Shown: positions 21,778 through 32,718, counted from the stretch's first letter. The stretch: 64,000 bases of DNA from Euleptes europaea (GCF_029931775.1 NC_079312.1:136757872-136821871); one strand, 5' to 3'. Numbers and translations: made by a program. Notes: generated by a model not told the origin, from the letters alone.

Positions 21778-23123
21778 CTGTCAATGAAGAGTGCATATGC
21801 GCAGGTATTTATGTGCATAATGTCTTTCCAGACAGAAGCCATGCTTCCTTGGTCATGGGTATGAAATGCCTTGGCTATGGAGATGGGTCGGGTAGACATG
21901 CCAGAAAGCCATGGAAATATGGTTCTACTTTTAACAGGACAAAGTGCCTTTATCACAATTCTTCCCCAAGAAGGTGAGGAATACAGTGGCAAGACAACAG
22001 GAGCTAAATGTTAGCAGAATATCCTGCTGGTTGTCAGAATAACCCTGCTGTCAAAGCCTTGTGGATTACTGAACCTTCTCCCCCTCCTGAACAACACGTC
22101 CACTGCCCACCTCCCACCCTAGCCAAAGCCCCCAAGATCTGTTGGGGAGCTTGGGCCAACTGCATTGAGTGCAGACCCCCATGGCCCTACCAGTTAGCTG
22201 CCCAGGCTGCTCCAAAGGTTCAGGCTGGCTGTCTATACACTCTCCCTTAGCCTAAATTGCATCAACTTGGTCCCTCCCTTCATCTTCTCTTTATGGGGAG
22301 AAGACAGAAGGACTGCTTGCCATTCACCCCAGAGAGTTCCAGGGCCAAACTGATCTGTGGCAGCAGAACCTGTTGAGTCTCTACCCAACCTGCCTTCATG
22401 AAGATGCCACATGGAGCAGGCTTATGGCAAGAATGGCCAGCAGCTGCTTTCTCTTTCTGAGTTATCTCTGCCCAAGCAGCACACAGAAGGGCCCTTCAGA
22501 AGAGTCATGCATGTAGGGAGTTGTGGGACTGGCTGGGCAGAGGAGGGCAAAGAGCCTCCTTCTTCCCTCCCCCTAGAATTATTATGGATCTTCACTCTTA
22601 CCTGTATGCCCAGGCGAAAAATTATAGCAGCACCCATTGGTGGTCTGGCTAAAGGATGGGGTTGGGGATTGCATACACCTTTCCAGGTCCCAGGCAAGCC
22701 ATAATGTGCTCTATATATGTCATTTGAGAAATAAAATAGACATTTCTTTCACAGCTTGTAAGGATGTGCGTATGGGAGGTACTCCTGTGCATTTAGGGAG
22801 CCAGGTTCTGTGTTACAAGTTTGCTCAGGGCCTGGAGAAACGATGCTTTGGCCCTGCTGGCCAAACAGAGCGTTTGGCTTCAGGCAAATCAGTTTGTGGT
22901 CCAGGAAACAAAAGCACGGCCAATGGGGTGTGTGTGTGTGTGGGTGACACCACCCCAATCAACTGTTGCCTTTCCCACGTATTTGATTCAGAGGAGAGAC
23001 TCCTGCCCATGGGGGTTGTTGCCAGCTCCCCAACAGATCTTGGGGGCTTTGGCTAGGGTGGGAGGTGACTGAGAGTAGGCAGAGAGCTTCATGGGGACCC
23101 AAAGATATCCAGGTTACTATTAC
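21778..23123 (-). other. KIF19 intron 17
   Basis: Intron of 1.35 kb with no recognised repeat apart from a short (TG)n run near 22928-22943. Confidence 0.6.
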
Positions 23124-23220
23124 CTCCACGTGTCAGGATGCCATCAGAGCAGTGGTCGCTGCTGTCAGGGGAGGAATTTCGTTGGCTCCCCAGGCTAACC
23201 AGACTTTCTCGGGGTAAGTA
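23124..23220 (-). CDS. KIF19: KIF19 exon 17
   Basis: Acceptor CTTTCTACAG and donor GGAG|GTAATAG. Encodes 32 residues, YLPRESLVSLGSQRNSSPDS then SDHCSDGILTRG, matching the NSSPDSSE region of mammalian KIF19. Phase 0 in, phase 1 out. Confidence 0.85.
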
Positions 23221-23572
23221 CTGTAGAAAGGGAGAGGCAGGACAGGTCAATAAGACGTCTCTTAAAGCACTGGAGCCATCCCCTTGCACTTGTGAGCGCA
23301 CACTGCCCCAGAGACAGAGAGACACACCCACATGGCTCCACCGGTGGAAAACACTACACAGACGTTTCGACCATCATTCTCCCAGCTGCAGAGGTGGAAG
23401 TCCTCATCTTGCAGCTCGGCACGCAGTCCTGTAAAGTGGTGGCCCCGTGCAATTATATGTCTTTGCAGAGCATTACCTGCTATGTAACGCTGTCTCTTAT
23501 AAAGATGGATTAATGAAATTGAAGCACATCCTATCCCCTGCATATAAAGTTTTCCCTTCACAGGGCTCACAC

Positions 23573-23681
23573 CTCTTGGCTGATCATGCCATTGACACGG
23601 ATAGGAGGTGGGGTCACCACGGCTGAATTCTTGATCTGCCTGGCCCGAGGACTGGTCTTGAACACCTGACTGGCTTCGCTG
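23573..23681 (-). CDS. KIF19: KIF19 exon 16
   Basis: Acceptor CTTCTTCCCAG and donor GAG|GTGTGAG. Encodes SEASQVFKTSPRARQIKNSA then VVTPPPIRVNGMISQE, in line with the mammalian VFKAGTG...VPTPPPI segment. It completes a serine codon split with exon 15 and ends in phase 0. Confidence 0.85.
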
Positions 23682-24239
23682 CTGGGAAGAAGAGAGAGAG
23701 AGAGAGATTACCTGCAAACGCTGCAGAGCCTCAGATCTCTGGAAGATGCAGAAGCCAGGCTGGGAGCCCAGTAATCAATCCACAGTCACAAAGAGGCAGA
23801 CCAGAGGAGGGTGCGATTTGCATGGAGGGGGGATATGAAGGATGGTGTGGAAGCTTCACCCTTCACTCACCTCTGTCTCTTTTCCCTTGTGACTCCCTCC
23901 TCCAGCTGCTTTCCAAACACCTAAGGTTTCTAGATAGATGCTTGACATGTCATAGGGCAAAGGGGCGGGAGCAAAAGAGACTACAGGGAAATAGCAAGGG
24001 TGCCCTCCCAGCCTGCTGCACTGTGAGGGGCCAGCCCTTGCTTGCCTTGTTCAGTCCTACATTTAGGGGAACAGCTTTTCATGTTGTAGCAGGAAAAGTT
24101 GTTCCCCTTCCTTCCTCTCTACCATGTCCCAGTACCTCACTGCTCCCCGACCATGACGCTGCTTCTTTAAGGCTAAATTACATGTCGGAGTGAGATAAAC
24201 GGAATTGTTTAGGAGGATATTTTTGTAAAGGGAATAAGG

Positions 24240-24475
24240 CTGTAGCAGCACACTTTTATAAAGGGAACATGATTGTATTCTGTTTATTGTATATCTAATT
24301 GCGATGTGTGGCCCTCATTTGCAGAAATTTTAGACTTTTAGAATGTATAAGGTTTTTTAAATTTTATGGTATGTGTTTTAAATTGTTTGTTTATTTCTGT
24401 TGGTAGCTGCCCTGAGCCTGATTGCAGTCAGGAAAGGGAGGGGTATAAATCTAATAAAATAAACAAATAAATAAA
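24240..24475 (+). repeat. 3' end of an unclassified retroposon
   Basis: Ends GTATAAATCTAATAAAATAA then (AAATA)n, preceded by GCTGCCCTGAGCCTG. Tails of this style also occur near 40660-40745 and 61010-61085. It is probably a SINE or LINE 3' end in KIF19 intron 15. The family is not identified. Confidence 0.4.
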
Positions 24476-24609
24476 TACATGCCCATGTGGATATTCCTGT
24501 GGAAGACTGATGGAGGAAAGGTCTGGCTTGTGAAAGGCTGAATCCCTGCCATCATCAGCTCAAGGATTTTATGCAGAACAGCCTCCGCTGGAGACAACTC
24601 AGAACCATG

Positions 24610-25035
24610 GCATAAGAACAGAAGAACATAAGAAAGGCCCTGCTGGATCAGACCAAGGCCCATCTAGCCCAGCAGTCTGTTCACACAGTGGCCAACCAGA
24701 TGCCTCTAGGAAGCCCCCAAACAACACGACTGCAGCAGCACCATCCTGCCTGTGTTCCACAGCACCTAAGATAATAGGCATGCTCCTCTGATACTAGAGA
24801 GAATAGGTATGCAGCATGACTAGTATCCATTTTAACTAATAGCCATGAATACCCCTTTCCTCCATGAATATGTCCACTGCCCTCTTAAAGCCTTCCAAGT
24901 TGGCAGCCATCATCACATCCTGGGGCAGGGAGTTCCACAATTTAACTATGCGTTGTGTGAAAAATTCTTCCTTTTATCTGTTTTGAATCTGTCACCCTCC
25001 AGCTTCAACAGATGACCTCGCGTTCTAGTATTAAC
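24610..25035 (-). mobile_element. CR1-type LINE 3' end
   Basis: Nearly the same sequence as the 3' part of the copy at 7738-8160: CCCTGCTGGATCAGACCAAG, CAGTCTGTTCACACAGTGGC, GGGGCAGGGAGTTCCACAAT. The tail lies at the left with ATAAGAAC-like repeats. Severely 5'-truncated. In KIF19 intron 15. Confidence 0.85.
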
Positions 25036-25379
25036 GGCCAGTTAGACAGAACCAGGCAGGAAGGACAATTCATTTGAGGCAACTCTGTACATGAAATATT
25101 TACAGGTATGCTCAATGGCTGTGAAGGGAACCTGGTCTTTCTGGGAAATTCTGCTTGACTGTTATCAACTTCATCCATCATGTACTGAGCATCTGTATCA
25201 CTAGGATGATAAACCAAGTGCCAGAAACTTTCCCCCTCTAACCCCCTCCCCCCAGACACTTTTCCATCCTCCAGGATTTCCCGATATGAGTTTGCTGCAT
25301 TGTAGGGGAAAGTGGTGGAGGCAAGGGGGGGGGGGAAGTGGGACAGAGTCCTTCCCCATTTATACATTGTTATCCAGCA

Positions 25380-25600
25380 CTCCCTTCAAAGAGCTTAGGG
25401 CCACTCACATTTCCCACTCTTCCCATTTCACCATCACAACAGCCCTATGAGGTAGACTGGGGTGGGAGATAACGACTATCCCAAGGTCATCCAGTGAAGG
25501 TTCATGGCCAAGCGGGGACTTAAACCTGGGTCTCTTCAGGCTCAGTCCTAAACCCCAACTCTCAAGTGCAGCATGGGCTCTCGTTCTCCATCTGGACAAA
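25380..25600 (-). repeat. SINE-like (tRNA/MIR-style) fragment
   Basis: The + strand carries CCTATGAGGTAGACTG, CCCAAGGTCATCCAGTGAAG and GGGACTTAAACCTGGGTCTC, the usual tail-to-head order of a tRNA-headed SINE read backwards. Diverged. The ends are not defined. Confidence 0.5.
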
Positions 25601-25978
25601 TGTATTCTAGGGCTTGATATTAACCTTCAAGCTCTCAGGAAAAACAGGTTTGGCACAGAATATGCTTGCTCAGATTGTCCAGCATTACATCCAGCTCCTG
25701 GTGTCAGAGCCCCCTTTCTAAGACTGACCACCAGATTTCTCTGATCCCACGCAAATCCCCATCTCTGCTGTCAGAGGCTATTTTTACCAATCAGAGCCAT
25801 ATGCAATATATATTTGCTCTGACACCCACCTCCATCAAATACCAGGTAATGGCTCTGGACTTCCATGACAAATAGATGGTCTGGTCCAAACCATATAGTT
25901 CCTTTATTCAAAAGGGATTAAGTCTGCCAGGATGGTCCAATGTGGAATGGTAGTGAATAGCTCGTTCTAATGGAATCT

Positions 25979-26189
25979 GGATGGCCCTGGCTAGCCTGAT
26001 CTGGTCACATCTCAGAAGCTAAGCAGGGTCAGCCCTGGTTAGTATTTGGCTGGGAGACCACCAAGGAATACCAGGGTTGTTGTGCAGAGGAAGGAACTGG
26101 CAAAACCACCTCTGTTAATCTCTTGCCATGAAAACCCCCAAAAGGGGTCGTCATAAGTCGGCTGCGACTTGACGGCACTTTACACACCC
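25979..26189 (+). mobile_element. 5S rRNA-derived SINE
   Basis: The head contains AGAAGCTAAGCAGGGTCAGC, CCTGGTTAGTATTTGGCTGG and GAGACC, a 5S rRNA-like internal promoter. The body has CCCCCAAAAGGGGTCGTCAT and the tail GCGACTTGACGGCACTTTAC ACAC. A 10-bp duplication AATGGAATCT (25969-25978 and 26190-26199) flanks it. In KIF19 intron 15, antisense to the gene. Confidence 0.88.
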
Positions 26190-26524
26190 AATGGAATCTA
26201 GAGGTCCAAGATCCCAGGTGCTCTAGGTGGCACTCTTGAGCCTTAGCAAGTTTTAGGATTTCTGTCACAGTTGGTGTCAGACAGAAAGAATTGTAGGGAT
26301 GAGGGAAAAAGTTAGAGAAGTATTTTTTGTCTGTGTGTCTTTGTTGGCTGTTTCGTGCAGCTCTGCTTGTTCTAATATAATTTGCTCTTTCCCTGAATTT
26401 CCTCCGGGGCTATTACGACCCTTCGGCTGCAGAGATGCACTAGCCAGCCACACGGCACGTACTCTGGAAAAACCTTCTTGCAAGCCACATCAGACTCTCC
26501 CTACAGGTACCAGATGGATCTTAC

Positions 26525-26679
26525 CTATCTGTCTCTGGAACAAGGGGCGGGAGAATGCCCCTCCGGGAATCCCGCCGTGGGAGCTGCTGATGCTCAGAGC
26601 CCAGTGTCTTGACGCTCTCTTGGTCTGAGTCCAGGACGCTTTCCACTGCGAGAGGGGGGAGCTTTGGCACAGACGTGTC
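26525..26679 (-). CDS. KIF19: KIF19 exon 15
   Basis: Acceptor GCCCTGCAG and donor GATAG|GTAAGA. Encodes DTSVPKLPPLAVESVLDSDQ, ESVKTLGSEHQQLPR and ILPPLVPETD. The motif DSDxESVKTL is conserved with mammals. Phase 0 in, phase 2 out. Confidence 0.88.
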
Positions 26680-27297
26680 CTGCAGGGCAAACAGCAGACG
26701 TGCCCAGAGAGTTAAGCAGCTTCCGTCAAGGCAATACAACTAAACTTCTCCAGCAACAGTTTAGGTTTATGAGCTGAAGTATGATGGTAAAATGGCAACT
26801 GCCCTGACTTTTTAAAGCACCGGGAAAGAAGAGTTCAGTTCCTAGCTTTGCTTTTTTTCTTGGTTCTCATCTTCTCCTTTCTTTGGGATAATTCCACTAA
26901 AATGCACCTTTGAGGTGTGGATGCATAACCCTTGGGTGCAACTGGCTTATACATTGTGACAACTGCCTGATTTGAAATCCACTGAGAATGGCTAGGTTGG
27001 GAAAGCCCTGCCTTGGCTTGTTTTTTTTTTGTTTTTTTTTTTAAACGTCAATGGGATTTCACAGGGAAAGGACACCAGTAGGGAGAAGTCTGTGTCCCTT
27101 TGTTTGAGAATTTAACCCAAAGGCCAGGAGTTTTACAAGGCCAGGCCAGCCCAGGCACTCGCTGCCTAGTAGGCCCAGGCCTCTGAAATGTGCAGACCCT
27201 TTGACCTGGGGGGGGGGGGGGAGAAGACTGGCAAGTGGATGGAGACACTGCCAAATAGCTGCGCTGTGCACGTGGGTCAGACGTGGTGGCACAGTAC
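26680..27297 (-). other. KIF19 intron 14
   Basis: No exon. It holds T-runs near 27021-27042 and a G-run of about 13 near 27209-27221, which may be length-variable. Confidence 0.6.
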
Positions 27298-27419
27298 CTT
27301 TAAGGCTCTAGCAGCTGCACGGTCAATGGCTGCCACACGGTCCAAGCTGCCCTCCTCCAGCTCGTGCAGGTAGGCTTGATACAGTTCTTCCAGGTGGGAC
27401 GGCACCAACAGCTGAGACT
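27298..27419 (-). CDS. KIF19: KIF19 exon 14
   Basis: Acceptor CTCCTGCCAG and donor AAAG|GTACTG. Encodes SQLLVPSHLEELYQAYLHEL then EEGSLDRVAAIDRAAARALK. The LEELY..YL.ELEEGSL segment is conserved in the family. Completes a split Glu codon and ends in phase 0. Confidence 0.9.
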
Positions 27420-27570
27420 CTGGCAGGAGGAGAGCGAGAGGGAGAGTGGTCAAAAACAACTCAGGAATCAACGCAGCTCTGGCCTGTGGTAGAAACCGTG
27501 GTCCTCCGACAGCCAGGAGGACAGATAACCCTGGTTAAGAAATATATTGTGCAAGGGCAACCGGTACAGG

Positions 27571-27809
27571 GGAGCCAGCATGGTGTAGTGGTTAAGAGCG
27601 GTGGACTCTAACCTGGAGAATTGGGTTCAATTCTCCTCTCCTGCACACAAAGCCTGCTGGGTGACCTTGGGCAAGTCACAGTTCTCTCAGAGCTCTCTCA
27701 GCCCACACGGGGAAATGGCAAACCACCTCCAAAAGACCTTTACCTTGAAAACCCTACAACGTCACCGTAAGTAAGCTGTGACTAGACGTCACTTTCAGCC
27801 ACACCACAG
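27571..27809 (+). mobile_element. tRNA-derived SINE
   Basis: The head GGTGTAGTGGTTAAGAGCGG (A box) and GGGTTCAATTC (B box) is followed by GGGTGACCTTGGGCAAGTCA and a GTAAGTAAGCTGTGACTAG tail. A 10-bp duplication C(C/T)GGTACAGG (27561-27570 and 27810-27819, 9 of 10) flanks it. In KIF19 intron 13. Confidence 0.82.
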
Positions 27810-27959
27810 CTGGTACAGGAAATTGATGCCATGATTTAATCAGCCTAAGCCAGGGCATCACACTGCAGGATAACAACACTGAGCTGTGCCGGAGTTGTGA
27901 CTTGCTGGGTGGTCATGCAAAAGAATCTCAGCTAGGCAGTCTGCGTCTGACTGAAAGGA

Positions 27960-28155
27960 CAGGGCCTAATCCTTGTTGTGGGATTTGGAATGGTCAGATA
28001 TTGAAAGCTAAGCAGGGTCGGTACTTGGATGGGAGACCACCAAGGAAGACTTTGCAGAGGCAGGCAATGGCAAACCATCTCTGCTTACTCACTTGCCTTG
28101 AAAACTCTATGGGTTGTCGTAAGTCAGCTGCAACTTGACGACACACACACAAAAT
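27960..28155 (+). mobile_element. 5S rRNA-derived SINE (diverged)
   Basis: GAAAGCTAAGCAGGGTCGG, TACTTGGATGGGAGACC, GGCAATGGCAAACC and the tail GTCAGCTGCAACTTGACGAC (AC)n. Same family as 5025 and 25979 but older. No clear target duplication. Confidence 0.8.
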
Positions 28156-28567
28156 ATGTTGTGTGTTGCTTCAGGGAGAGCAGATTTTCACACAAACACC
28201 TCCTTCTACTTTAGACAAACACACAGACCCCTAAAAATCTCTGTGAGGTAGGAAATGGAGCTTCCTCTAGCACTGCACTGATACGGAGTGTCACAGCTAC
28301 CTACTTGGTCCTCAGCTGCCCTGTGCCAAGGTTTGCTGAGAGCCAAGGGATACTGGTCTAAAAAACCTTTCCCTCCCATTCCCCCTTTTACTTGGGGTGG
28401 TTACTTCAGTACTCTCTTCCCTCCTGGGAAGTAATTTTAGGATCTACTTGTCCCCATTACCATAGATAAACCTGAGTTATTCTTGGGGCATATTTACAGG
28501 TAAGCACCTATGAATGCAAATACAGCGTATTCTGAAAGACAACTCTGAGCTGTGGTTGTGGCCCTAC

Positions 28568-28838
28568 CATGAATTATCTGTCTCTGTTCATGAATGATGC
28601 GGTGGCAAAGGTGGTGGCGGCGCTCGAAGCGGCGCACAGTTCGCTCTTGGTTCCGGATGAGGTTGTCCTTGAGCAGGGCCCCGGACTGCATGGCTGTGTT
28701 CTCCACCTCTAGCTCATGTACCTTGCACAGCAGGCTCAGAACCTCCCGCTGCTCTTCAGAGCTGATGCGCCATGGTAAGGCCTCTTCTAGCCGGTGACCA
28801 CGCTGCCGCACCTCCCAGAACTTCCTCTCCAGCTCAGC
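28568..28838 (-). CDS. KIF19: KIF19 exon 13
   Basis: Acceptor TTATGCCAG and donor CATG|GTAGGG. Encodes 90 residues of predicted coiled coil: AELERKFWEVRQRGHRLEEA, LPWRISSEEQREVLSLLCKV, HELEVENTAMQS, ending HEQRQIIH. The EEQREVLSLLC.VHELEVEN stretch is highly conserved. Phase 1 out. Confidence 0.93.
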
Positions 28839-29007
28839 CTGGCATAAGAAAAGAGTCACGTAAGGTTTGCTGTTGCAGCCCTGCGGAGGGCAGACTGGGC
28901 ACCCCACAGAAAGGAGCACTTCCTTATGGCCACTGTCCTAGGCTTCCTTCCCTTACCCCCCGCCCCATTTTAGTTGAGAAGCCCTCTGTCCCCTTGGCCT
29001 TGAACAC

Positions 29008-29206
29008 CTTCTGCTTGTGAAGTTTATCCTGCTCTCCCAGAAGAGTGGCAATGTGTTCCCTAGCCAGTGTCACTTCTTGTGGCTCCGGAACATCCGATAG
29101 GTCATCGCCAGTGTCGGAATCCTTCTCGCATTCATCTTTGCTGTAGCTCTCTTTCCTTTGTTCTTCTTGCCATTTCTGGGCCCGACGTGTCTTCTCCTGC
29201 TCCCAG
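29008..29206 (-). CDS. KIF19: KIF19 exon 12
   Basis: Encodes WEQEKTRRAQKWQEEQRKES, YSKDECEKDSDTGDDLSDVP and HIATLLGEQDKLHKQK. Acceptor CACCTTCCAG. The donor AAG|GTGTTC is a weak match to consensus. It is nonetheless the one that keeps phase 0 into exon 13. Confidence 0.9.
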
Positions 29207-29379
29207 CTGGAAGGTGGGGAGGAAAGAAGGTGGAGGGACTGCATCAGGACCATGACCTGGCAGGACACAAGCCACAGGGACCCCCAGTACATTATCTGCT
29301 ACCCTTACTAAAAGAATTGGGCCTGGGCAACCCAACCAACTCCAGAACACGTTGTGCCCACTGTCGGCTCCCTTCTTAC

Positions 29380-29554
29380 TCGGCAACGGTGAGCAGATGG
29401 CGGGAGCTCTCGATTTGGATCTCCATGTAATTGTTTTCCAGCTCCATGAGGTGGCGCCGCACGTCCATCTGTTCCCGGAAGGAGCTAATCAGCTGTTCTC
29501 TCAGTTGGTCCATCTCCTGCCTCTCAAAGGGGTTGCCATGGAGTTGAACTTCAG
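29380..29554 (-). CDS. KIF19: KIF19 exon 11
   Basis: Acceptor GTGTGTCACAG and donor CCGA|GTAAG. Encodes EVQLHGNPFERQEMDQLREQ, LISSFREQMDVRRHLMELEN and NYMEIQIESSRHLLTVA, a helical stalk segment. Enters in phase 1 and leaves in phase 2 (Asp codon split with exon 12). Confidence 0.92.
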
Positions 29555-29978
29555 CTGTGACACACAGTGGGTGGGGGAGAAGAACTGCTCAAGTGATGCA
29601 AAAAGGCCAAGGAACACGTCAGCAGATAAGAAGCCACAGAACAGCCACATGCCTCTTCTACTCACTCCAGGAACCACGCTCTACCTCCCTCGGCCTCTCC
29701 CTGATCACAAGGCTCTTCGAAACCACCAGCATGCCATCTTATTTATCTGCCAGAAGAACTGCTTCCAGTGTAATCTCTACGATATGCTGTCCTCCAGAGA
29801 AGCATCAAACCCTCCCACCCCCCTCCTTTTGTGTTCCGACACCACATTTTGTCAGGAATAAATTCACCAAAGACAGACTGCAGAAAACAAATGTTCACTT
29901 GAATGCCAGAGGGAATGCCGGAATGCATCTTCATGCGATGCCAGTCAACTCCCTCACCCCCTGCAGGACTCGTTTTAC

Positions 29979-30126
29979 CTTGAATGCTACGGATGTCAGG
30001 CCGCATTGGGCGCGGCTCCTGTTGTTCAATCTTCCGTTGCAGCCGCTGAATCTCATTGCGCAGGTCAGCAATGATGCTTGTGTACTGGGCGATGTGATAG
30101 GAGACATTAAGAAGATTACGCTTTAC
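29979..30126 (-). CDS. KIF19: KIF19 exon 10 (neck and start of stalk)
   Basis: Acceptor CCCGGCAG and donor CAAG|GTAAAA. Encodes VKRNLLNVSYHIAQYTSIIA, DLRNEIQRLQRKIEQQEPRP and MRPDIRSIQ. This is the neck following the motor. NLLNVSYHIAQYTSIIADLR is nearly invariant in KIF18/19 kinesins. Confidence 0.95.
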
Positions 30127-30399
30127 CTGCCGGGCAGAGGGAGGGGGAGACCAATAAGAGTGTTAGGGAGCACATGGTTCCCTTCAGCCCCAAACGTGGC
30201 GAAATAACTCTGTGGCACCCCACCACTTTTTACTGCTTTGATGTAGTTAATGAATGGCAGTGCTGGAGAATGGTTAGGGAGTTCACGGGATGGAGGGGTT
30301 TGAGGAAGGCTTTGCAAAGGAGGTTGCTATATCAAAATTATGAGGTTGCCAGATCAAAAACGCAGGACACTCTGGAGACCTGGTGTCCGTTACTGTAAA

Positions 30400-30520
30400 A
30401 GGACACAAGAAGGGCCTTGTGGGATGGATGAGTCTGAGGTCCACCTTATCCAGCATTCTGCTTCCAACACTGACCAGCCAGATGTTTCTGGAAAGCACAG
30501 TGCCCTATGGCTCTGCAACG
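30400..30520 (-). repeat. Old CR1-like fragment
   Basis: CCACCTTATCCAGCATTCTG, TTCCAACACTGACCAGCCAG and ATGTTTCTGGAAAGCACA follow the CR1 3' region (CAGCAGTCTGTT...GTGGCCAACCAGATGCCTC...GGAAGC). Strongly diverged. In KIF19 intron 9. Confidence 0.4.
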
Positions 30521-30761
30521 AAAAATCCTGTGTGTCTTACAGAAGAGTTGTGTTCTCAATGAAACATGCTCCCTAAAAATTTGTGACTGTTGTAGAGTGG
30601 GTCAAGCATTCCCATATGAATGTCTGGATCTGGAATGCCAAAGGACTGGCTTGACTCTGATGGGGTAGGTAGGATAACAGCCTTACACAAAAACGAGAGT
30701 CCAGGACTCTGGCTGAGGAGCAGAATGGGTAGAAAAGAGGCTGGGGGCTGCAGGTCCGTAC

Positions 30762-30884
30762 CGTGGTGCGGATACTCTTGGCACGCTCAGCGTAGGTCAG
30801 GGTGCTCCGCGACTCCTCAAAGGCACTGCTGGCAGGACTGATGTGAGCAATCATCACGGTCCGACTGTTCCCACCTAGGGAGTC
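30762..30884 (-). CDS. KIF19: KIF19 exon 9 (motor, alpha6 region)
   Basis: Acceptor TAATCGTAG and donor ACG|GTACGG. Encodes [20 protein letters not shown] then [21 protein letters not shown]. These are the conserved kinesin motor motifs LGGNSRT, ISP and TLTYAxRAK. Phase 0 at both ends. Confidence 0.95.
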
Positions 30885-31252
30885 CTACGATTAGAGAACA
30901 GGGGCACAGGGCTTCATATAGGCCAGAGGAAGCCCTACATCTCTGTAATCTCACTTGTGTGAGATTTATACAAGACCACTCAGAGCAGAAAATGGCACCT
31001 GGGAGCTTTTCCCTCTCCCTCGGTTATGAAGAGCATGAATTGCCTCATGTCTTGTCATAATTTTGCTAAACATTTCCCCACAAGCAGCCTCTCTAGGGTG
31101 GGGGAAATGCACTTCGCGACATGAGGTAAAAGAGAGAATGCAGCCACAGGGCTGCCCATTTTTGTTCACCATATTTTTAGTTTCAGTCTTATGAGTATAA
31201 CATTTAACAAATATTAGTACTTCGCCCTTCCCAGTAAATGTCAGGCCTAGCC

Positions 31253-31567
31253 TGTGTGGTGTACAGAGAATACCAGGCATGGTCTGACAGAGGATGTTGT
31301 GCTTTCTCCAGGTGCTGGCCAAGGTCAGCTCTATTGCCAACTATTTGTTTTGACTCTGGACTCTGTGGGAATCGTACCTCAGTGGGAGGGGGGTTGCCAT
31401 GGCATTCTGATTTTTTCTGTGTTCTCTGGTATAGGCCCTGCACCATGCTTATAGTTTTCATTAGTGCCAACTTGACTCTTGGCTGCTGTAAACCTGTAGA
31501 TCTTCCAATAAATCAACTCTCTTTTGGACTACTCGTCAGTGGATGTTTGTTTATGGGATTATCACAG
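31253..31567 (+). mobile_element. LTR-like remnant (gypsy-type)
   Basis: Starts TGTGTGG and ends near TATCACA. It has an AATAAATC signal about 60 nt from the end, laid out like the LTR at 63208-63470 (CTTCAATAAATCGATT). No internal region is attached. In KIF19 intron 8. Tentative, since overall similarity to the other LTRs is weak. Confidence 0.35.
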
Positions 31568-31623
31568 GACAAGTGCTCACATTAAGTCCCTTCTTGCCTC
31601 AAGAAGGTGATGAGGTTAGCCTT

Positions 31624-32295
31624 TTTTATATAAATTTTTATTGAGTTTTTATAATATAAAACAAAATAAACAAATACAACAACAATAATATTATATATAT
31701 ATATAATATATATTATATTATATATATATATTATATATATATATGCAGAAAAGAAAAAGAAATTTTTTTGTTTAGTATAGTTCCCAACCTTTTTTTGACC
31801 AGGGACCACTAGGACTTTTTTGTTCGGTGCAGGGACCCCAAGGTTCAAAATAAAAATTCAGAGAATTTGAAAATAAACTTTAATCATAACTGTTAGTTAA
31901 ACATTAAACTTAGAATAATATTTGAATATATTTTTTATAATAGAGAACTTTTAATTGAAAATATTAATTTATTAAGGGTTTATAACTTTGTTTCGCGGAC
32001 CTTGATTTATTCTCGCGGACCCCTGGGGGTCCGTGGACCCCCGGTTGGGAACCAGTGATCTATATAAATTCAATAACACAATCTTGATTATACCATTAAA
32101 TAATCTTATAAGATACCCGATAAACCCACCACCCACCTATAACCGTGACCCATCACCCGACTTCCGCAGAAGTGTCGGACAGTTTTGAAAATTTACCCAT
32201 AAAATATAAAGATATTAAGAAAAATCTAAATTCTATAACTCACTAAATAATTTAGTAAAATCCATTTTTGCCAGTTTATCCCAATATGTGGTGGC
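31624..32295 (-). mobile_element. L1-type LINE 3' end, 5'-truncated
   Basis: Antisense to the + strand, with an A-rich 3' tail at the left end (TTTTTATATAAATTTTTATT on +). A perfect 13-bp duplication TGAGGTTAGCCTT (31611-31623 and 32296-32308) proves target-primed insertion into KIF19 intron 8. It was itself hit by a family B MITE (31775-32057). It holds a pure AT palindromic tract at about 31688-31744. Confidence 0.85.
31775..32057. mobile_element. hAT-like MITE, family B copy 1 (nested in L1)
   Basis: Termini AGTTCCCAACCTTTTTTTGA and CCGGTTGGGAACCAGTG are inverted. The interior (GACCAGGGACCACTAGGAC, GTTTCGCGGACCTTGATTTA) is almost the same as the copy at 56613. It lies inside the L1 insertion, so it is younger than that L1. 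The left terminus is eroded and no duplication is evident. Confidence 0.8.
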
Positions 32296-32374
32296 TGAGG
32301 TTAGCCTTAATATACCAGTTAACGCAGGCTCTGCTCACCCTGCATCCGTGGCAAAGGATGCCAGCGCCACCTAC

Positions 32375-32521
32375 CTTGAGGAGGCGGGTCAGCTTGCTGT
32401 CCCGATAGTTGACATACTTGACGCCTGCCCTGTCGCTGAGGGCATTGATACAGTTGCCAAGAGCCAGGAGGGAGCGGTTGATGTGAGCTCCTTCCTTCAT
32501 TCGCTGCCCACGGTTCTGTGT
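32375..32521 (-). CDS. KIF19: KIF19 exon 8 (motor)
   Basis: Acceptor CTCCTCCAG and donor AAG|GTAGGT. Encodes [40 protein letters not shown] and DSKLTRLLK. This is the switch II helix and microtubule-binding surface. [18 protein letters not shown] and [11 protein letters not shown] are diagnostic of kinesin motors. Phase 0. Confidence 0.96.
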
Positions 32522-32659
32522 CTGGAGGAGGAGGAGTGTGGGATGGACGTGAGAATGAGGCCGTTGTTCCGGCAAAGACCCAGCGAGCGGCACGCAGAGC
32601 CATTTTTCTTGGTGGCAGTTTTGGGAGTGGGTTGGAATCTATTGCCCTCATAACCACTG

Positions 32660-32686
32660 CACTCTCTCTCTCTCTCTCTCTCTCTG
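32660..32686. repeat. (CT)n microsatellite
   Basis: Simple CT repeat directly before the gypsy fragment in KIF19 intron 7. Confidence 0.8.
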
Positions 32687-32718
32687 TCAGGCTGCTATCT
32701 CAGTTTCAGTATTGTTTC

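Noticed and set aside
21393-21992. Long frames on both strands opposite the KIF19 last exon
   Set aside because: They are shadows of the KIF19 coding sequence, which has clear family similarity.
25979-26050. 5S rRNA gene
   Set aside because: Only part of 5S rRNA is present, it is fused to a SINE body with a Bov-B tail, and target duplications flank it.
27571-27640. tRNA gene (A and B box motifs present)
   Set aside because: The tRNA-like head continues into a SINE body and is flanked by a target duplication; there is no complete cloverleaf.
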